From positions 1 to 64,000 of the forward strand of contig DAISIR010000009.1 in assembly GCA_036821905.1 (NCBI GenBank): a DNA stretch of 64,000 nt. Direction: 5' to 3'. Positions 43,503 through 52,359 of this stretch are shown in pieces. Both the position numbers and the translations under genes were made by a program. The DNA is from Brooklawnia sp937867175. Lineage in GTDB: Bacteria > Actinomycetota > Actinomycetes > Propionibacteriales > Propionibacteriaceae. The notes beneath the pieces were generated by a model. It was not told where the DNA came from. It saw nothing but the letters and a program-made list of their open reading frames with translations, and did no database searches. Positions within the stretch are counted from its first letter, which is position 1, and each line of letters opens with the position of its first letter.

Positions 43503-44987
43503 ATGACGCATCTTGCCCCCTACCCACCGTTCTCCCTACCCCAGCGTGAACTGCGTCTAGCAGTCAGCGATGTGGTGCCCGCAGATGCCGGCGCCGTTGG
43601 CCACATCGTCTTCGTCGGGGACGAATTGCCCGAGGCCAGCGGTCTGAACGCCGCGCGGGCCGCTGGGCTCGGTTTCTCGGCCAAGGCCGGTAGCTCCCTG
43701 GTGTTGCCGACCGGGGCCGGCCCGGTTGTCGTCCTGATCGGTGGCGGCGAGCGTGCCGAGGCCAACCCTGCGACCTTACGGGACGCGGCCGCCATCTTCG
43801 CACGCGCCGTGCCCAGTCAGGTGGACCTGACACTGGTGGCTCCCGAGACCTCGGTCGACGACCAGGCGGCAGCCGCCGCCATGCTGGAAGGTGCCGCGCT
43901 GGCCCGCTACGTCTACCGGATCGGCGCGGACGGTCCAGAGGCGAAGCTCTCGTCGTTCACCTTGGTGACCGAGCAGTCGGGACTGGACGCCGCCGACATC
44001 GGTCTGGCGCAGGGGCAGTTGCTGGTGCGGGCCACCAAGCTCGCCCGTGACCTCGCGGGCACCCCTGGCGGTATCCTCACCGCGACCCGGCTCGGTGAGG
44101 TCGCCACCCAAGTCGGTCCGCAGGCCGGCCTGGCGGTCGAGGTCTTCGGTGAGGACGCCCTGGTGGAGATGGGTTGTGGGGGCCTGCTGGGGGTCAACCT
44201 GGGCAGCGAAGAGCCGCCGGCGATGATCAAGCTGGTCTACCGCCCCGAGGGTGAGCCGACCGGGCACCTGGCGCTGGTCGGCAAGGGCATCATGTACGAC
44301 GCCGGCGGGTTGGCCATCAAGCCTGGTGATGAAGTGCACGCCACCATGAAGAACGACATGACCGGTGCCGCAGCCATTCTCGGCGCCATGACCACCCTGC
44401 GTGAACTGGGCTGCACCAGCCAGGTCACCGGCTACCTGATGTGCACCGACAACATGCCGGGCGGCGGTGCGCTCCGGCTTGGCGACATCATCGTGATGCG
44501 TGGCGGCAAAACGGTAGAGGTGATCAACACCGACGCCGAGGGCCGACTGGTGATGGCGGACGCCTTGGTGCTGGCCACCGAGGAGAACGTCGACGCAATC
44601 GTCGACATCGCCACCCTGACCGGTGCAGCCATGCGCACGTTCGGCACCGAGATCGCCGCAGTCCTGGGCAACAATGCCGAGCTGATCGACCAGGTGAAGG
44701 CCTCCGCCGAGCGCGTCGACGAGCCGGTCTGGGAGCTGCCGCTCGCTCGCCGCTACCGCAAGGAACTGGATTCGATCATCGCCGACCTGCGCAACATGGG
44801 TGGGGCGAACGCCGGTTCGATCACGGCCGCGTTGTTCCTGGAAGAGTTCGTGAACGGCATCCCGTGGGCGCACATCGACATCGCTGGCGCTGCGCAGTCC
44901 GCCAGCGCCGAGAAGTGGCGCAACAAGGGCACCACCGGCTTCGGCACCCGGCTGCTCATCGACCTTGCGATGAACTTCCGGAAGTGA
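43503..44987 (+). CDS. pepA: Leucyl aminopeptidase (M17)
   Basis: A 494-residue M17 aminopeptidase. The C-terminal catalytic domain has KGIMYDAGGLAIKPG (Lys and Asp metal ligands), KNDMTGAAAI and NTDAEGRLVMADAL (the family signature). It removes N-terminal residues from peptides as a two-metal hexamer. ATG at 43503 has GGAG 8 nt upstream; an earlier in-frame ATG at 43455 would need a leaderless transcript. abgT follows 10 nt downstream, so peptidase and transporter are co-transcribed. Confidence 0.92.
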   Translation: MTHLAPYPPFSLPQRELRLAVSDVVPADAGAVGHIVFVGDELPEASGLNAARAAGLGFSAKAGSSLVLPTGAGPVVVLIGGGERAEANPATLRDAAAIFARAVPSQVDLTLVAPETSVDDQAAAAAMLEGAALARYVYRIGADGPEAKLSSFTLVTEQSGLDAADIGLAQGQLLVRATKLARDLAGTPGGILTATRLGEVATQVGPQAGLAVEVFGEDALVEMGCGGLLGVNLGSEEPPAMIKLVYRPEGEPTGHLALVGKGIMYDAGGLAIKPGDEVHATMKNDMTGAAAILGAMTTLRELGCTSQVTGYLMCTDNMPGGGALRLGDIIVMRGGKTVEVINTDAEGRLVMADALVLATEENVDAIVDIATLTGAAMRTFGTEIAAVLGNNAELIDQVKASAERVDEPVWELPLARRYRKELDSIIADLRNMGGANAGSITAALFLEEFVNGIPWAHIDIAGAAQSASAEKWRNKGTTGFGTRLLIDLAMNFRK

Positions 44988-44997
44988 GCGGTCCGAG

Positions 44998-46650
44998 ATG
45001 AGCGCAAACACAATCACCGAGCAGGACGCTGAGCAGCCCAAGGGTCTGCTCGGCATGGTGGAGCGGCTCGGCAACAAGGTGCCGCCGCCCGCGCTGATGT
45101 TCGGCTACCTGATCTTGATCGTGATCGTTCTGTCCTGGTTGCTGAGCCTGTTCGGTGTCAGCATCACCGAGGACGTAGCAGTCCCGGTCACCGATGGAGT
45201 CACCCAGTATGACTACTTCGAGGACACCACCCAACCGGGCATGATCAGCCCTGACGCCCCCTACGAGGAGAACTGGACGATCGTCCAGGAGACGATTTCG
45301 ATCAAGAGCCTGCTGTCGGTTGACGGCATCCGATTCATCTTCTCGTCCTTCGTGAGCAACTTCGCCGGCTTCGGCGTCGTCGCGGTGGTCTTCATCGCCA
45401 TGATGGGCGCCGGCGTGGCCGAGGAGTCCGGGCTGCTGGGTTCGCTGATCCGCAAACTGGTGGGCGCGCTACCGAAATGGGCCCTCAGCTTCGGACTGAT
45501 CCTGGTCGGCGTGCTCTCGTCGGTGGCCTCGGACGCCGGCTACCTGATCCTGATTCCGCTGGCGGCGGCCGCGTTCGCCAGCGTGGGACGCCATCCACTG
45601 GCCGGGTTAGCGGCCGGTTTCGCCGGCGTGGCCACGATCTTCATGGTCAACATCGTGCTGACGCCCACCGACGCCATGATCACCGAGATCGCGAACGAAG
45701 CCATCGGGTTGTCCGGCGGTGAGCCGATCACCATCGTGGCGAACTTCTACTTCATGGTGGTGATGTCGTTCGTGCTGGCACTGGTCGCGGCGCTGGTCAC
45801 CGAACGGATCGTCGAGCCCCGCCTCGGCCCCTGGGTTCCCGAGCCCGGCCAACTCGACCACACCGACGCTGCGGCCATCCCCGTCGAAGCCGACAAGCGG
45901 GGCTCCAAGTGGGCACTGTTCGGCCTGCTTGCCGTGGTCTTGGTTGTGGTGCTGGCGACCTTCCTGCCCGGGGCGCCGCTACGCGATCCGGAGACCGGCA
46001 ACATCATCGGGAACACCCCGTTCATGGACAGTCTGTTGTTCATCATCATGCTGATCTTCTTGGTCTCCGGCGTCTGCTACGGCGTCGGGGCCGGCACTAT
46101 GAAGGGCTCCAAGGACGTCATTGCCGCCATCACCAAGACCTTCTCCGGTCTGGGTGGCATGGTGCTGATGTTGCTGATGATCGCCCAGTTCATCGCCTAC
46201 TTCAACTGGTCGAACATGCCGCGGATCATCGCTGGTTCGCTGGCTGGCCTGTTGGAGCAGGCGAACATCGGCCCGATACCCCTGCTGATCCTGTTCATCT
46301 TGGTGATCGTGCTGCTCGACTTCCTGATGCCCGGCGCGCTGCCGAAGTGGGCGATCTTCGCCCCGATCTTCGTGCCGCTGTTCAGTCAGCTGGGCGTCGC
46401 GCCGCAGACCCTGCTGGCTGCGTACCGGGTGGCGGACTCGCCGGTGAACGCGATCACCCCGCTGATGGTCTATTTGCCGTTCATCGTGACCATCGCCCAG
46501 CGGTACCAGAAGAAGTCGGGTATCGGCACCGTGGTCGCACTGATGCTGCCCTACTCCGGCGTCATCCTGGTGGTGTGGACGGTGCTGTTCGTACTCTGGT
46601 TCCTGCTGGGTATCCCTCTGGGTCCCGGCTACCCACCGAACATCCCGTGA
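44998..46650 (+). CDS. AbgT-family transporter
   Basis: A 550-residue membrane protein with about 11 to 13 helices. KVPPPALMFGYLILIVIVLS (start), MMGAGVAEESGLLGSLIRKL, GYLILIPLAAAAFASVGRHP and LGVAPQTLLAAYRVADS are AbgT-family signatures. Members import p-aminobenzoyl-glutamate or export sulfonamides. Coupling to pepA suggests uptake of a peptide-like substrate that is then hydrolysed, but this is inference. It is followed 35 nt later by a lipoprotein gene on the same strand. Confidence 0.88.
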   Translation: MSANTITEQDAEQPKGLLGMVERLGNKVPPPALMFGYLILIVIVLSWLLSLFGVSITEDVAVPVTDGVTQYDYFEDTTQPGMISPDAPYEENWTIVQETISIKSLLSVDGIRFIFSSFVSNFAGFGVVAVVFIAMMGAGVAEESGLLGSLIRKLVGALPKWALSFGLILVGVLSSVASDAGYLILIPLAAAAFASVGRHPLAGLAAGFAGVATIFMVNIVLTPTDAMITEIANEAIGLSGGEPITIVANFYFMVVMSFVLALVAALVTERIVEPRLGPWVPEPGQLDHTDAAAIPVEADKRGSKWALFGLLAVVLVVVLATFLPGAPLRDPETGNIIGNTPFMDSLLFIIMLIFLVSGVCYGVGAGTMKGSKDVIAAITKTFSGLGGMVLMLLMIAQFIAYFNWSNMPRIIAGSLAGLLEQANIGPIPLLILFILVIVLLDFLMPGALPKWAIFAPIFVPLFSQLGVAPQTLLAAYRVADSPVNAITPLMVYLPFIVTIAQRYQKKSGIGTVVALMLPYSGVILVVWTVLFVLWFLLGIPLGPGYPPNIP

Positions 46651-46685
46651 CCTTGAAAGAACGAATGATGAAAAGGAGAGAGCGA

Positions 46686-47483
46686 ATGCGCGCACCGCAC
46701 CTATTGATCCTGCTCGCTGCCGGGCTGCTCATGACGTCCTGTGCTGCCCCGACCTCGACGTCGGGGGCCAGCGCGAGCTCTGTCACGGCGGGCGGGTTGG
46801 CCGGCAGCCGCTGGATGCTGGACGAACTCGGCGGCCAGCCTCCGCTGGAGGGCAGCGTCATCACCGCCAACTTCAGCGATGACGGGGCAGTGACCGGGAC
46901 GAGCGGCTGCAACCGGTACCGCGCAGGGGTCACCATAAACGGTGACGCCATCCAGGTGGACGAGGCGATCGCGTCCACCCTGATGGCCTGCGATGAGGCC
47001 CTGATGGCCCAGGAAGGCGCCTACCTCGCCGCCCTTGTGGCGGCACGAACCTTCACCATCTCGGGTGAGACGCTGACGCTGAAGGACGCCGGTGGCGCCA
47101 CCTCGACCACGTTCGTCGCCGAGAGTCAGGAACTGGCCGGCACCAGCTGGCAGGTCTCGGCCTACAACAATGGCAAGGAAGCAGTGGTGGGCCTGCTGAC
47201 CGGCACCACGGCTTCGGTCGAGTTCGGCGACGACTACACGATCTCGGGCTCGGCCGGCTGCAACCGGCTGGTCGGCGAGTATGCGGTGTCGACCGAGGGC
47301 GTCATCGACATCGGACCGTTGGGCAGCACCCGGATGATGTGCGTCGAGCCCGAGGGCATCATGGAGCAAGAGGCCGCGATCATGGCCGCGTTGGAATCCG
47401 CCGCGACCTACAGCGTCGACGGCAATCGGCTCGAGATGCGCACCGCAGCCGACCAGATCGCCGTCCAGTTCACCCGCGGCTGA
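46686..47483 (+). CDS. Lipoprotein with two META/HslJ domains
   Basis: A 265-residue lipoprotein. The signal peptide ends at the lipobox LMTSC (residues about 15-19), giving lipidation at Cys19. Two META domains follow (about 45-140 and 150-262), each with the core SGCNRY or SAGCNRL and a later MACDE or MMCVE motif. The family is linked to heat and antibiotic stress in HslJ. ATG at 46686 with AGGAG 8 nt upstream is chosen over ATGs at 46665 and 46668. The last 14 bases overlap the convergent ATPase-like gene. Confidence 0.87.
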   Translation: MRAPHLLILLAAGLLMTSCAAPTSTSGASASSVTAGGLAGSRWMLDELGGQPPLEGSVITANFSDDGAVTGTSGCNRYRAGVTINGDAIQVDEAIASTLMACDEALMAQEGAYLAALVAARTFTISGETLTLKDAGGATSTTFVAESQELAGTSWQVSAYNNGKEAVVGLLTGTTASVEFGDDYTISGSAGCNRLVGEYAVSTEGVIDIGPLGSTRMMCVEPEGIMEQEAAIMAALESAATYSVDGNRLEMRTAADQIAVQFTRG

Positions 47484-49956
47484 CTGCGTCGTCGGTCACT
47501 GGCGGTTCTTCCCGCGGAATATCCACCCGCGGGAAGAACCGCCAGACCATTTGCACCGCCACCAACCAACCGAGTACCGCCAGCGCGACGGCGACGTAAT
47601 AGCCGAGGTGCGGCAGCACGTCCAACCGGAAGAAGCGACGCCCCAGCGGCACGACGGGGACGAGTGTGCCGACCGTGGCCAGGATTGCGGCCAATACAAC
47701 TCCTCGCCAGTCCCGGCCGGCAGGTCCGCCGGGCAGGCGCGGCGGCCGGTTCCGCAGTGGCGGTTTAAGCAACACGGTCAACAACACCCCCGAATACAGC
47801 AGTGTGTAGGTGACCGCCAATTGGGCAGTGGCCACCACCCCGGTCCGGTTCAGGACCAACAGATAGACCAGGAACGCCGAAGCACACAGCAGCACTGCGG
47901 GCGGCAGCACGAAACGCACCAGAATCAGTCGATAACTGGCGCTGGAGACCGTCCCGTGGGCGGCCCAGAATGGCAGCACCAGCGACGGGACGGTCACCGC
48001 CAGGATCGAGATCAGGGTGCCCTGGCCCGACAAGTACGGGAAGCCCGCGCCGGTCGACCGCACAGCTACGATCAACAGCGCCGAACAGACGACCAGCACC
48101 AGGTTCAGCTTGATGACGTCGAGCAGGCCACGCACCATCGACTGCCCCTTGTGCAGCACCTTCAGCAGGGCGGCGGGGGAGTTGCTGAGCAGCACGATGT
48201 CCGCGCTGCCGAGCGCAGCCTGCGCGCTGGCGGCCTGGGCCACCGCCAAGTTGGCCTCCTGCAGCGCGTCGAGGTCGGTCAGACCGTCCCCGACGACTGT
48301 CACCTGGTTGCCGCTGGCCCGCAGCAGACGGACGACTTCACCCACCTGGTCGGGTGTCAGGCCGCCGAAGAGCCGGTGCTCGCTCACGGCATTCACCCAC
48401 TGGTCCTGGGGGAGCTGCGACAAGTCGATGCTCGACAGGCCACCTTGGGCGAGCCACTGCCGCTCGTCCTCGGCCGACAACCCGGTAGCCCGCAGCGCCG
48501 CGATCACCCGCTCCGGTGGCTCCGCGGAGAAGACCTTGATCCGTACCCCGGACGCCACGAAGTCCCGGACGAGCTGGAGGCTCTCCGGACGGATCCGCCG
48601 CCCGTACTTGATGGTGCACAAAGGGATCAGGCCGTCGGGGAGCCGAGGCCGACCCACGTCATCGACCAGCGGCACGTCGTTCGGCCGGAAAGCCAGGACC
48701 AAACCGTCCAGCTGGCCGTCTTCCGGTTCCGAATCCGGTCGCGGCCCCTCAGCGTCGGCCGACCCGGCCACGCCGTCCAGCAGCCGGGGTTCGGCCAACA
48801 CGAACAGGTCCGGGTCGCCGTCGAAGGCCAATGCGGTCCACCCGAGCGTGGCGAAATGGGCGGCCTCCGTGGTGATGATGCTCTGTTCGCCCTCGAACGC
48901 CCTAGCCAGCGCCTCCGAGATCGGGGTCGGCGTCGACGTGCTACGGGCGAAGTCACCGATCAGCTGGCGCAGCTGCGATGGCGAGGGCCAGTCCTCGTCG
49001 TCCGGTGGACGCGGCGCCGGCGTGAGGTCCATGGCAGCACCAGACAGCAACCCTACGTCGGTGAAGCAAACCACGTTCGATTCGGACAGCGCTTCGACCG
49101 ACCGGGCGCTGTGCACCAGCGCCCCCATCTTTGCCAGATCTGCGGTACCGGTCGAGTAGGTGCTGACGATCATCAGGTACAGACCGGTGGGCAGCAGGCT
49201 GAAGATGACCGGGGCGGCGTCGATGAACGCGTCGCCGGGAGCACCGATGTCCAGCCGGAAATACTTGGCCACCAGGATGGCGGCGTAGACCACCACCACC
49301 ATCAGCAGCGCATAGAGAATCCGCGTGATGAGGCGTTCCAGCGGTGTGGGTCGCTCGGCGAGCGTCCTGCGGCCGGCGATCCGGGCGTGGATGAACCGGT
49401 CAGCGCCGACCCGGTCGGCCAGGAACCTTGCTCGTCCCGACACGCAGTAGCTGCCGGCCAGTACTTCCTCGCCGGCCTGGACGCGTCGCAACCCGCGCTC
49501 GCCGGTGACCATGGAGGTGTTGACGATCAGGCTGCCGTCGCCGACGATGTGCCCGTCCACCTGGAACTGGTCGCCGGGGCTGATCACGAGCAGGTCACCC
49601 CGGACGACCTGGTCGGCGTCGATACTCTTGGTTCGGCCGTCGCGGACCACTGTCGCGCGCGGTCGCAGCGTCTGCTCCACCGCATCAATGCGACGCCGCG
49701 CAATCGCCTCCTGCCCGGCCCGGATGCCGGTGGTGGCCAGCGAAACCAGCAGCGTCAGCAGGGCACCGACCCATTCGCGCATCAACAACTGGATCAGCGC
49801 CAGGCCGATGATGTTCAAATGGAAGATGGTCAGGATGGACTCGCGGCGCACCAGATCGCGCGGGCTGGTGGGTTTCACGCGCGTGGTGTTCTGCTGGCCT
49901 GCGGCGAGTCTCGCCCGGGCCTCGGCCTCGGTCAGGCCGACGCTGACCATACTCAT
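47470..49956 (-). CDS. Pseudo-P-type ATPase (phosphorylation site lost)
   Basis: An 828-residue protein with P-type ATPase layout: N-terminal membrane pair, actuator domain with MVTGERG (TGE at 151-153), membrane pair (about 215-270), a large cytoplasmic part, and about six C-terminal helices (from about 615). The phosphorylation motif CFDKTGTLT is replaced by CFTDVGLLS (297-305): the acceptor Asp position is Thr299. The MxTGD hinge is VFSAE. TGDGVND survives as VGDGLTDLDAL. It therefore cannot form the aspartyl-phosphate in the normal way. A non-transport role (regulation, lipid or ion sensing) is possible. ATG at 49956 follows GGGGAA; it is 12 nt downstream of glsA. Confidence 0.85.
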   Translation of the reverse strand: MSMVSVGLTEAEARARLAAGQQNTTRVKPTSPRDLVRRESILTIFHLNIIGLALIQLLMREWVGALLTLLVSLATTGIRAGQEAIARRRIDAVEQTLRPRATVVRDGRTKSIDADQVVRGDLLVISPGDQFQVDGHIVGDGSLIVNTSMVTGERGLRRVQAGEEVLAGSYCVSGRARFLADRVGADRFIHARIAGRRTLAERPTPLERLITRILYALLMVVVVYAAILVAKYFRLDIGAPGDAFIDAAPVIFSLLPTGLYLMIVSTYSTGTADLAKMGALVHSARSVEALSESNVVCFTDVGLLSGAAMDLTPAPRPPDDEDWPSPSQLRQLIGDFARSTSTPTPISEALARAFEGEQSIITTEAAHFATLGWTALAFDGDPDLFVLAEPRLLDGVAGSADAEGPRPDSEPEDGQLDGLVLAFRPNDVPLVDDVGRPRLPDGLIPLCTIKYGRRIRPESLQLVRDFVASGVRIKVFSAEPPERVIAALRATGLSAEDERQWLAQGGLSSIDLSQLPQDQWVNAVSEHRLFGGLTPDQVGEVVRLLRASGNQVTVVGDGLTDLDALQEANLAVAQAASAQAALGSADIVLLSNSPAALLKVLHKGQSMVRGLLDVIKLNLVLVVCSALLIVAVRSTGAGFPYLSGQGTLISILAVTVPSLVLPFWAAHGTVSSASYRLILVRFVLPPAVLLCASAFLVYLLVLNRTGVVATAQLAVTYTLLYSGVLLTVLLKPPLRNRPPRLPGGPAGRDWRGVVLAAILATVGTLVPVVPLGRRFFRLDVLPHLGYYVAVALAVLGWLVAVQMVWRFFPRVDIPREEPPVTDDAVSRG
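47499..47545. terminator. Perfect 19-bp inverted repeat, probable bidirectional terminator
   Basis: CTGGCGGTTCTTCCCGCGG (47499-47517) and its exact reverse complement (47527-47545) are separated by a 9-nt loop. It begins 16 nt past the lipoprotein stop and lies within the last codons of the convergent ATPase-like gene. No T-tract follows, as is common for actinobacterial terminators. It should end both transcripts. Confidence 0.75.
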
Positions 49957-49968
49957 GGTTCCCCAGTC

Positions 49969-50961
49969 TCAGCGGGCTGGTGCGGAAGTCAGCAGGTCCA
50001 GCCCCAGTCGTTGTGACAGGTATCGTGCGCTCAGTTGACCCCGGACGCTGTTGCCGGCGGCGTCCAGCGGCGGCGAATAGCTGCCCAAACCGGCTTTACC
50101 AGGGGAGACGGTGACGATACCTCCCCCGATCCCGCTCTTGCCCGGCAGCCCGACGCCGTAGAACCAGTCGCCGGAAGATTCGTAGAGCCCGGCGGTGATC
50201 ATCACGGCCAGCACGTGGTGGCAAAGTGCTTGGTCGACTACCCGCTGCCCGGTTACCGGGTTCACGCCGCCGTCCGCCAGCGTGGCGCCCATGGTTGCCA
50301 GGTCTCGTGCGGTCACGGCCAGGCAGGACTGCCTGGTGTATAGGTCGAGTACCTCGTCGGGGGCGCCGTACAGCCGGTTACGACCGCGTAGCGTCCAGGC
50401 CAGCGCCCGGTTGCGGAAGTTGCTCGCCGACGCCGATTCGTAGGTCGGCTGGTCGATGGTCAGCGGTCGCCCGGCGAAGGCGGACAACCCGTCGACGATG
50501 GCGTCCCATTTCTCTGCAACCGTGGCGCCCGGTACCAGGCTGGTGGTCGCCAGCGCCCCGGCGTTGACCATGGGGTTGGTTCGCCCGTCGGGGCTCAATT
50601 CCACCGCCGCCAGCGAGTCGAAGCGACGCCCGGTGGCGTCCACCCCGATCAATTCGCCGGCACGGTCGGGGCCGACCTGCTGACAGACCAGTGCGAAGAC
50701 GAAGGGTTTGGCCACGCTCATGATTGTGAACGGGACGTCCACCTCACCGGCGGTGTAGGCGTGCCCGGTGACATCGACCAGGCAAAGACCGAATCTGCTC
50801 GGGTCGGCATGGGTCAAGGCCGGATAGACGGTGGAATTGTGGCCATCGTGGTTCGTCGCGAACCGTTCGTGCGCGTCGTCCAGTGCGTGTTGCACCTCAC
50901 CGGACTCAGGGAGCCGTCCGGTCGAAACGAATTGGGCGTCCGGGCACATGGCGATGACCAC
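49969..50961 (-). CDS. glsA: Glutaminase
   Basis: A 330-residue serine-type glutaminase converting glutamine to glutamate and ammonia. FTIMSVAKPFVFAL has the catalytic Ser-xx-Lys (SVAK). NPMVNAGALATTSLV, the Tyr of PTYESASASNFRN and LPGKSGIGGGIV complete the beta-lactamase-like site. GTG at 50961 is used; an in-frame ATG at 50949 is the alternative. It sits 16 nt after a DUF1269 gene and 12 nt before the pseudo-ATPase gene, all minus strand. In other bacteria the enzyme supports acid resistance. Confidence 0.92.
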   Translation of the reverse strand: MVIAMCPDAQFVSTGRLPESGEVQHALDDAHERFATNHDGHNSTVYPALTHADPSRFGLCLVDVTGHAYTAGEVDVPFTIMSVAKPFVFALVCQQVGPDRAGELIGVDATGRRFDSLAAVELSPDGRTNPMVNAGALATTSLVPGATVAEKWDAIVDGLSAFAGRPLTIDQPTYESASASNFRNRALAWTLRGRNRLYGAPDEVLDLYTRQSCLAVTARDLATMGATLADGGVNPVTGQRVVDQALCHHVLAVMITAGLYESSGDWFYGVGLPGKSGIGGGIVTVSPGKAGLGSYSPPLDAAGNSVRGQLSARYLSQRLGLDLLTSAPAR

Positions 50962-50977
50962 AACTCCTCGGGACCGG

Positions 50978-51469
50978 TCACTGCGTAGGGGTGCCGAGTT
51001 CGGCCATCAGCTCCTGCTCATCCTGCTCCGACAGCGACGACTTCAGCACCTGACCGCCGAACTCACTCATGGCGGCAGAGAACTTGTCGTCGGTGACCTT
51101 ACGGGCGAGCAGTACCACTGCCGCCTTGCCGGGCTCCAGCAGACCGCTGACCTTCTGCCGGAAGGCCTTGTTGACTCCGGACTTGTTCAAGCGCCCGATG
51201 ACTGCCCCCCACAACCCGCCGACGACCATGCCCAAGGCTGGGACGAGGAAGAGGATGCCGAGGATGAAACCCCACAAGGCGCCGGAGGCCGCTGAGGTGC
51301 CGACGATGGGCGCCGGGGTGTCGACGTGTTGCTTGCCGTTGGGATCGACCCGCACGACCGCCAGCCCAGTGAGGTCGACGATGTAATCGCGCTGCAGCTG
51401 CAGGACGCGTTCGTAGGCCTTCTCGGCGGTGGCGTGGTCGTCGTAGCCGATGATGATGAGTTCGGACAT
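50978..51469 (-). CDS. DUF1269 membrane-associated protein
   Basis: A 163-residue protein. The N-terminal MSELIIIGYDDHATAEKAYE and the middle Gly-rich hydrophobic segment (ASGALWGFILGILFLVPALG) are typical of DUF1269, annotated as a membrane or stress-related family. A C-terminal basic/acidic region follows (AFRQKVSGLLEPGKAAVVLL). ATG at 51469 follows GAGGAAG. It begins a minus-strand unit with glsA and the pseudo-ATPase gene. Function unknown. Confidence 0.8.
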   Translation of the reverse strand: MSELIIIGYDDHATAEKAYERVLQLQRDYIVDLTGLAVVRVDPNGKQHVDTPAPIVGTSAASGALWGFILGILFLVPALGMVVGGLWGAVIGRLNKSGVNKAFRQKVSGLLEPGKAAVVLLARKVTDDKFSAAMSEFGGQVLKSSLSEQDEQELMAELGTPTQ

Positions 51470-51632
51470 GGTCTTCCTCTCGTGGCGGCAAATCGCCGCC
51501 GGGCACGATGACTGATGGTTTCGAGTATCGTCGCAGCTCTGCGGCCTGGCACTACCCTCAGAGGGTGATCCGCCCGACCGGGATGACTGCGGAGAATTGT
51601 CGCGACGGTGCCATCGAAGCTTGGAGGCAGAC

Positions 51633-51860
51633 ATGACCAATGCGAGCAACGAACGTTCCTTGACTGATCATGCCAAGAACCCGCGCGTCTGGCTGGGGGT
51701 GGCGATCGCAGTGGTGGCGTTCGCCTTCATTGCGCAGAATCGCGATCCGGTGGTCAGTAACCTGTTCATGCTGCAGTTCACCGCGCCGGCGTGGCTGACG
51801 CTCACCCTGGTGTTCCTCCTCGGCATGGCCACCGGGTGGCTCGTCAAGCGCCGCCGCTGA
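51633..51860 (+). CDS. LapA-domain (DUF1049) small membrane protein
   Basis: A 75-residue protein with two membrane helices (VWLGVAIAVVAFAFIAQNRD, then WLTLTLVFLLGMATGWLVK) and a basic C-terminus KRRR. QNRDPV is the family signature of LapA (DUF1049). ATG at 51633 has GGAGG upstream. It is divergent from the DUF1269 gene and followed 31 nt later by another small gene on the same strand. LapA acts in envelope assembly in proteobacteria; the role here is unknown. Confidence 0.8.
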   Translation: MTNASNERSLTDHAKNPRVWLGVAIAVVAFAFIAQNRDPVVSNLFMLQFTAPAWLTLTLVFLLGMATGWLVKRRR

Positions 51861-51891
51861 CCTCGGCAACGCGATCAGAAGGGGGACTGTG

Positions 51892-52341
51892 ATGAGCCAG
51901 ATCCTCGTCCAGGTGGATGCGACGGGCGTGGTCTCGGACGAACTGCGCAACGAGTTGGCCGGTGTGCTGGCCGGGCAGGACGAGTTCGGCGTGACCGTGT
52001 TGCGGGGAACCGTGCTCGACAACGCCGCTTTGATGGGTCTGTTGCACCGCCTGCGACATGCTGGCTTGCACGTGATCAACATGGACGCCATGCCCGCCTC
52101 GGAACCGCATGCTGTGGGCATGGCGATCGCGGATGACGTCGTGACGCTCGATCTGAGGGGGCGGCTGGATGACCAGTCAGCGAGCCTGCTCGATGGGGGG
52201 CAGGTGATCCAGGAATCCGTCACCACGACGGTTCGGTACCGGGTCGCGTCGGGCAGCGATCTGGGGGCATTGCTCAACCAGGTCGAGGCGCTCAACCTGC
52301 AACTCATGCACCTGAACGTCATCCATCCGAAGGTGTCCTGA
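51892..52341 (+). CDS. Hypothetical protein, 149 residues
   Basis: I do not recognise this protein. It is soluble, with alternating alpha/beta prediction: a beta start (SQILVQVDATGVVSD), a possible ferredoxin-like middle (AGLHVINMDAMPAS), DDVVTLDLRGRLD, and a C-terminal helix. ATG at 51892 has AAGGGGG 6 nt upstream and is preferred to the overlapping GTG at 51889. It is 31 nt downstream of the LapA-domain gene and converges on the Lrp-type regulator with 18 nt between stops. GC and codon use match the neighbours, so it is probably a real gene. Confidence 0.6.
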   Translation: MSQILVQVDATGVVSDELRNELAGVLAGQDEFGVTVLRGTVLDNAALMGLLHRLRHAGLHVINMDAMPASEPHAVGMAIADDVVTLDLRGRLDDQSASLLDGGQVIQESVTTTVRYRVASGSDLGALLNQVEALNLQLMHLNVIHPKVS

Positions 52342-52359
52342 GGCAGGCAGGCGACCCGC

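Noticed and set aside
47551..50016. Plus-strand frame of 821 codons opposite the pseudo-ATPase
   Set aside because: Antisense shadow; Gln/Arg-rich with no domain, while the minus strand shows P-type ATPase layout.
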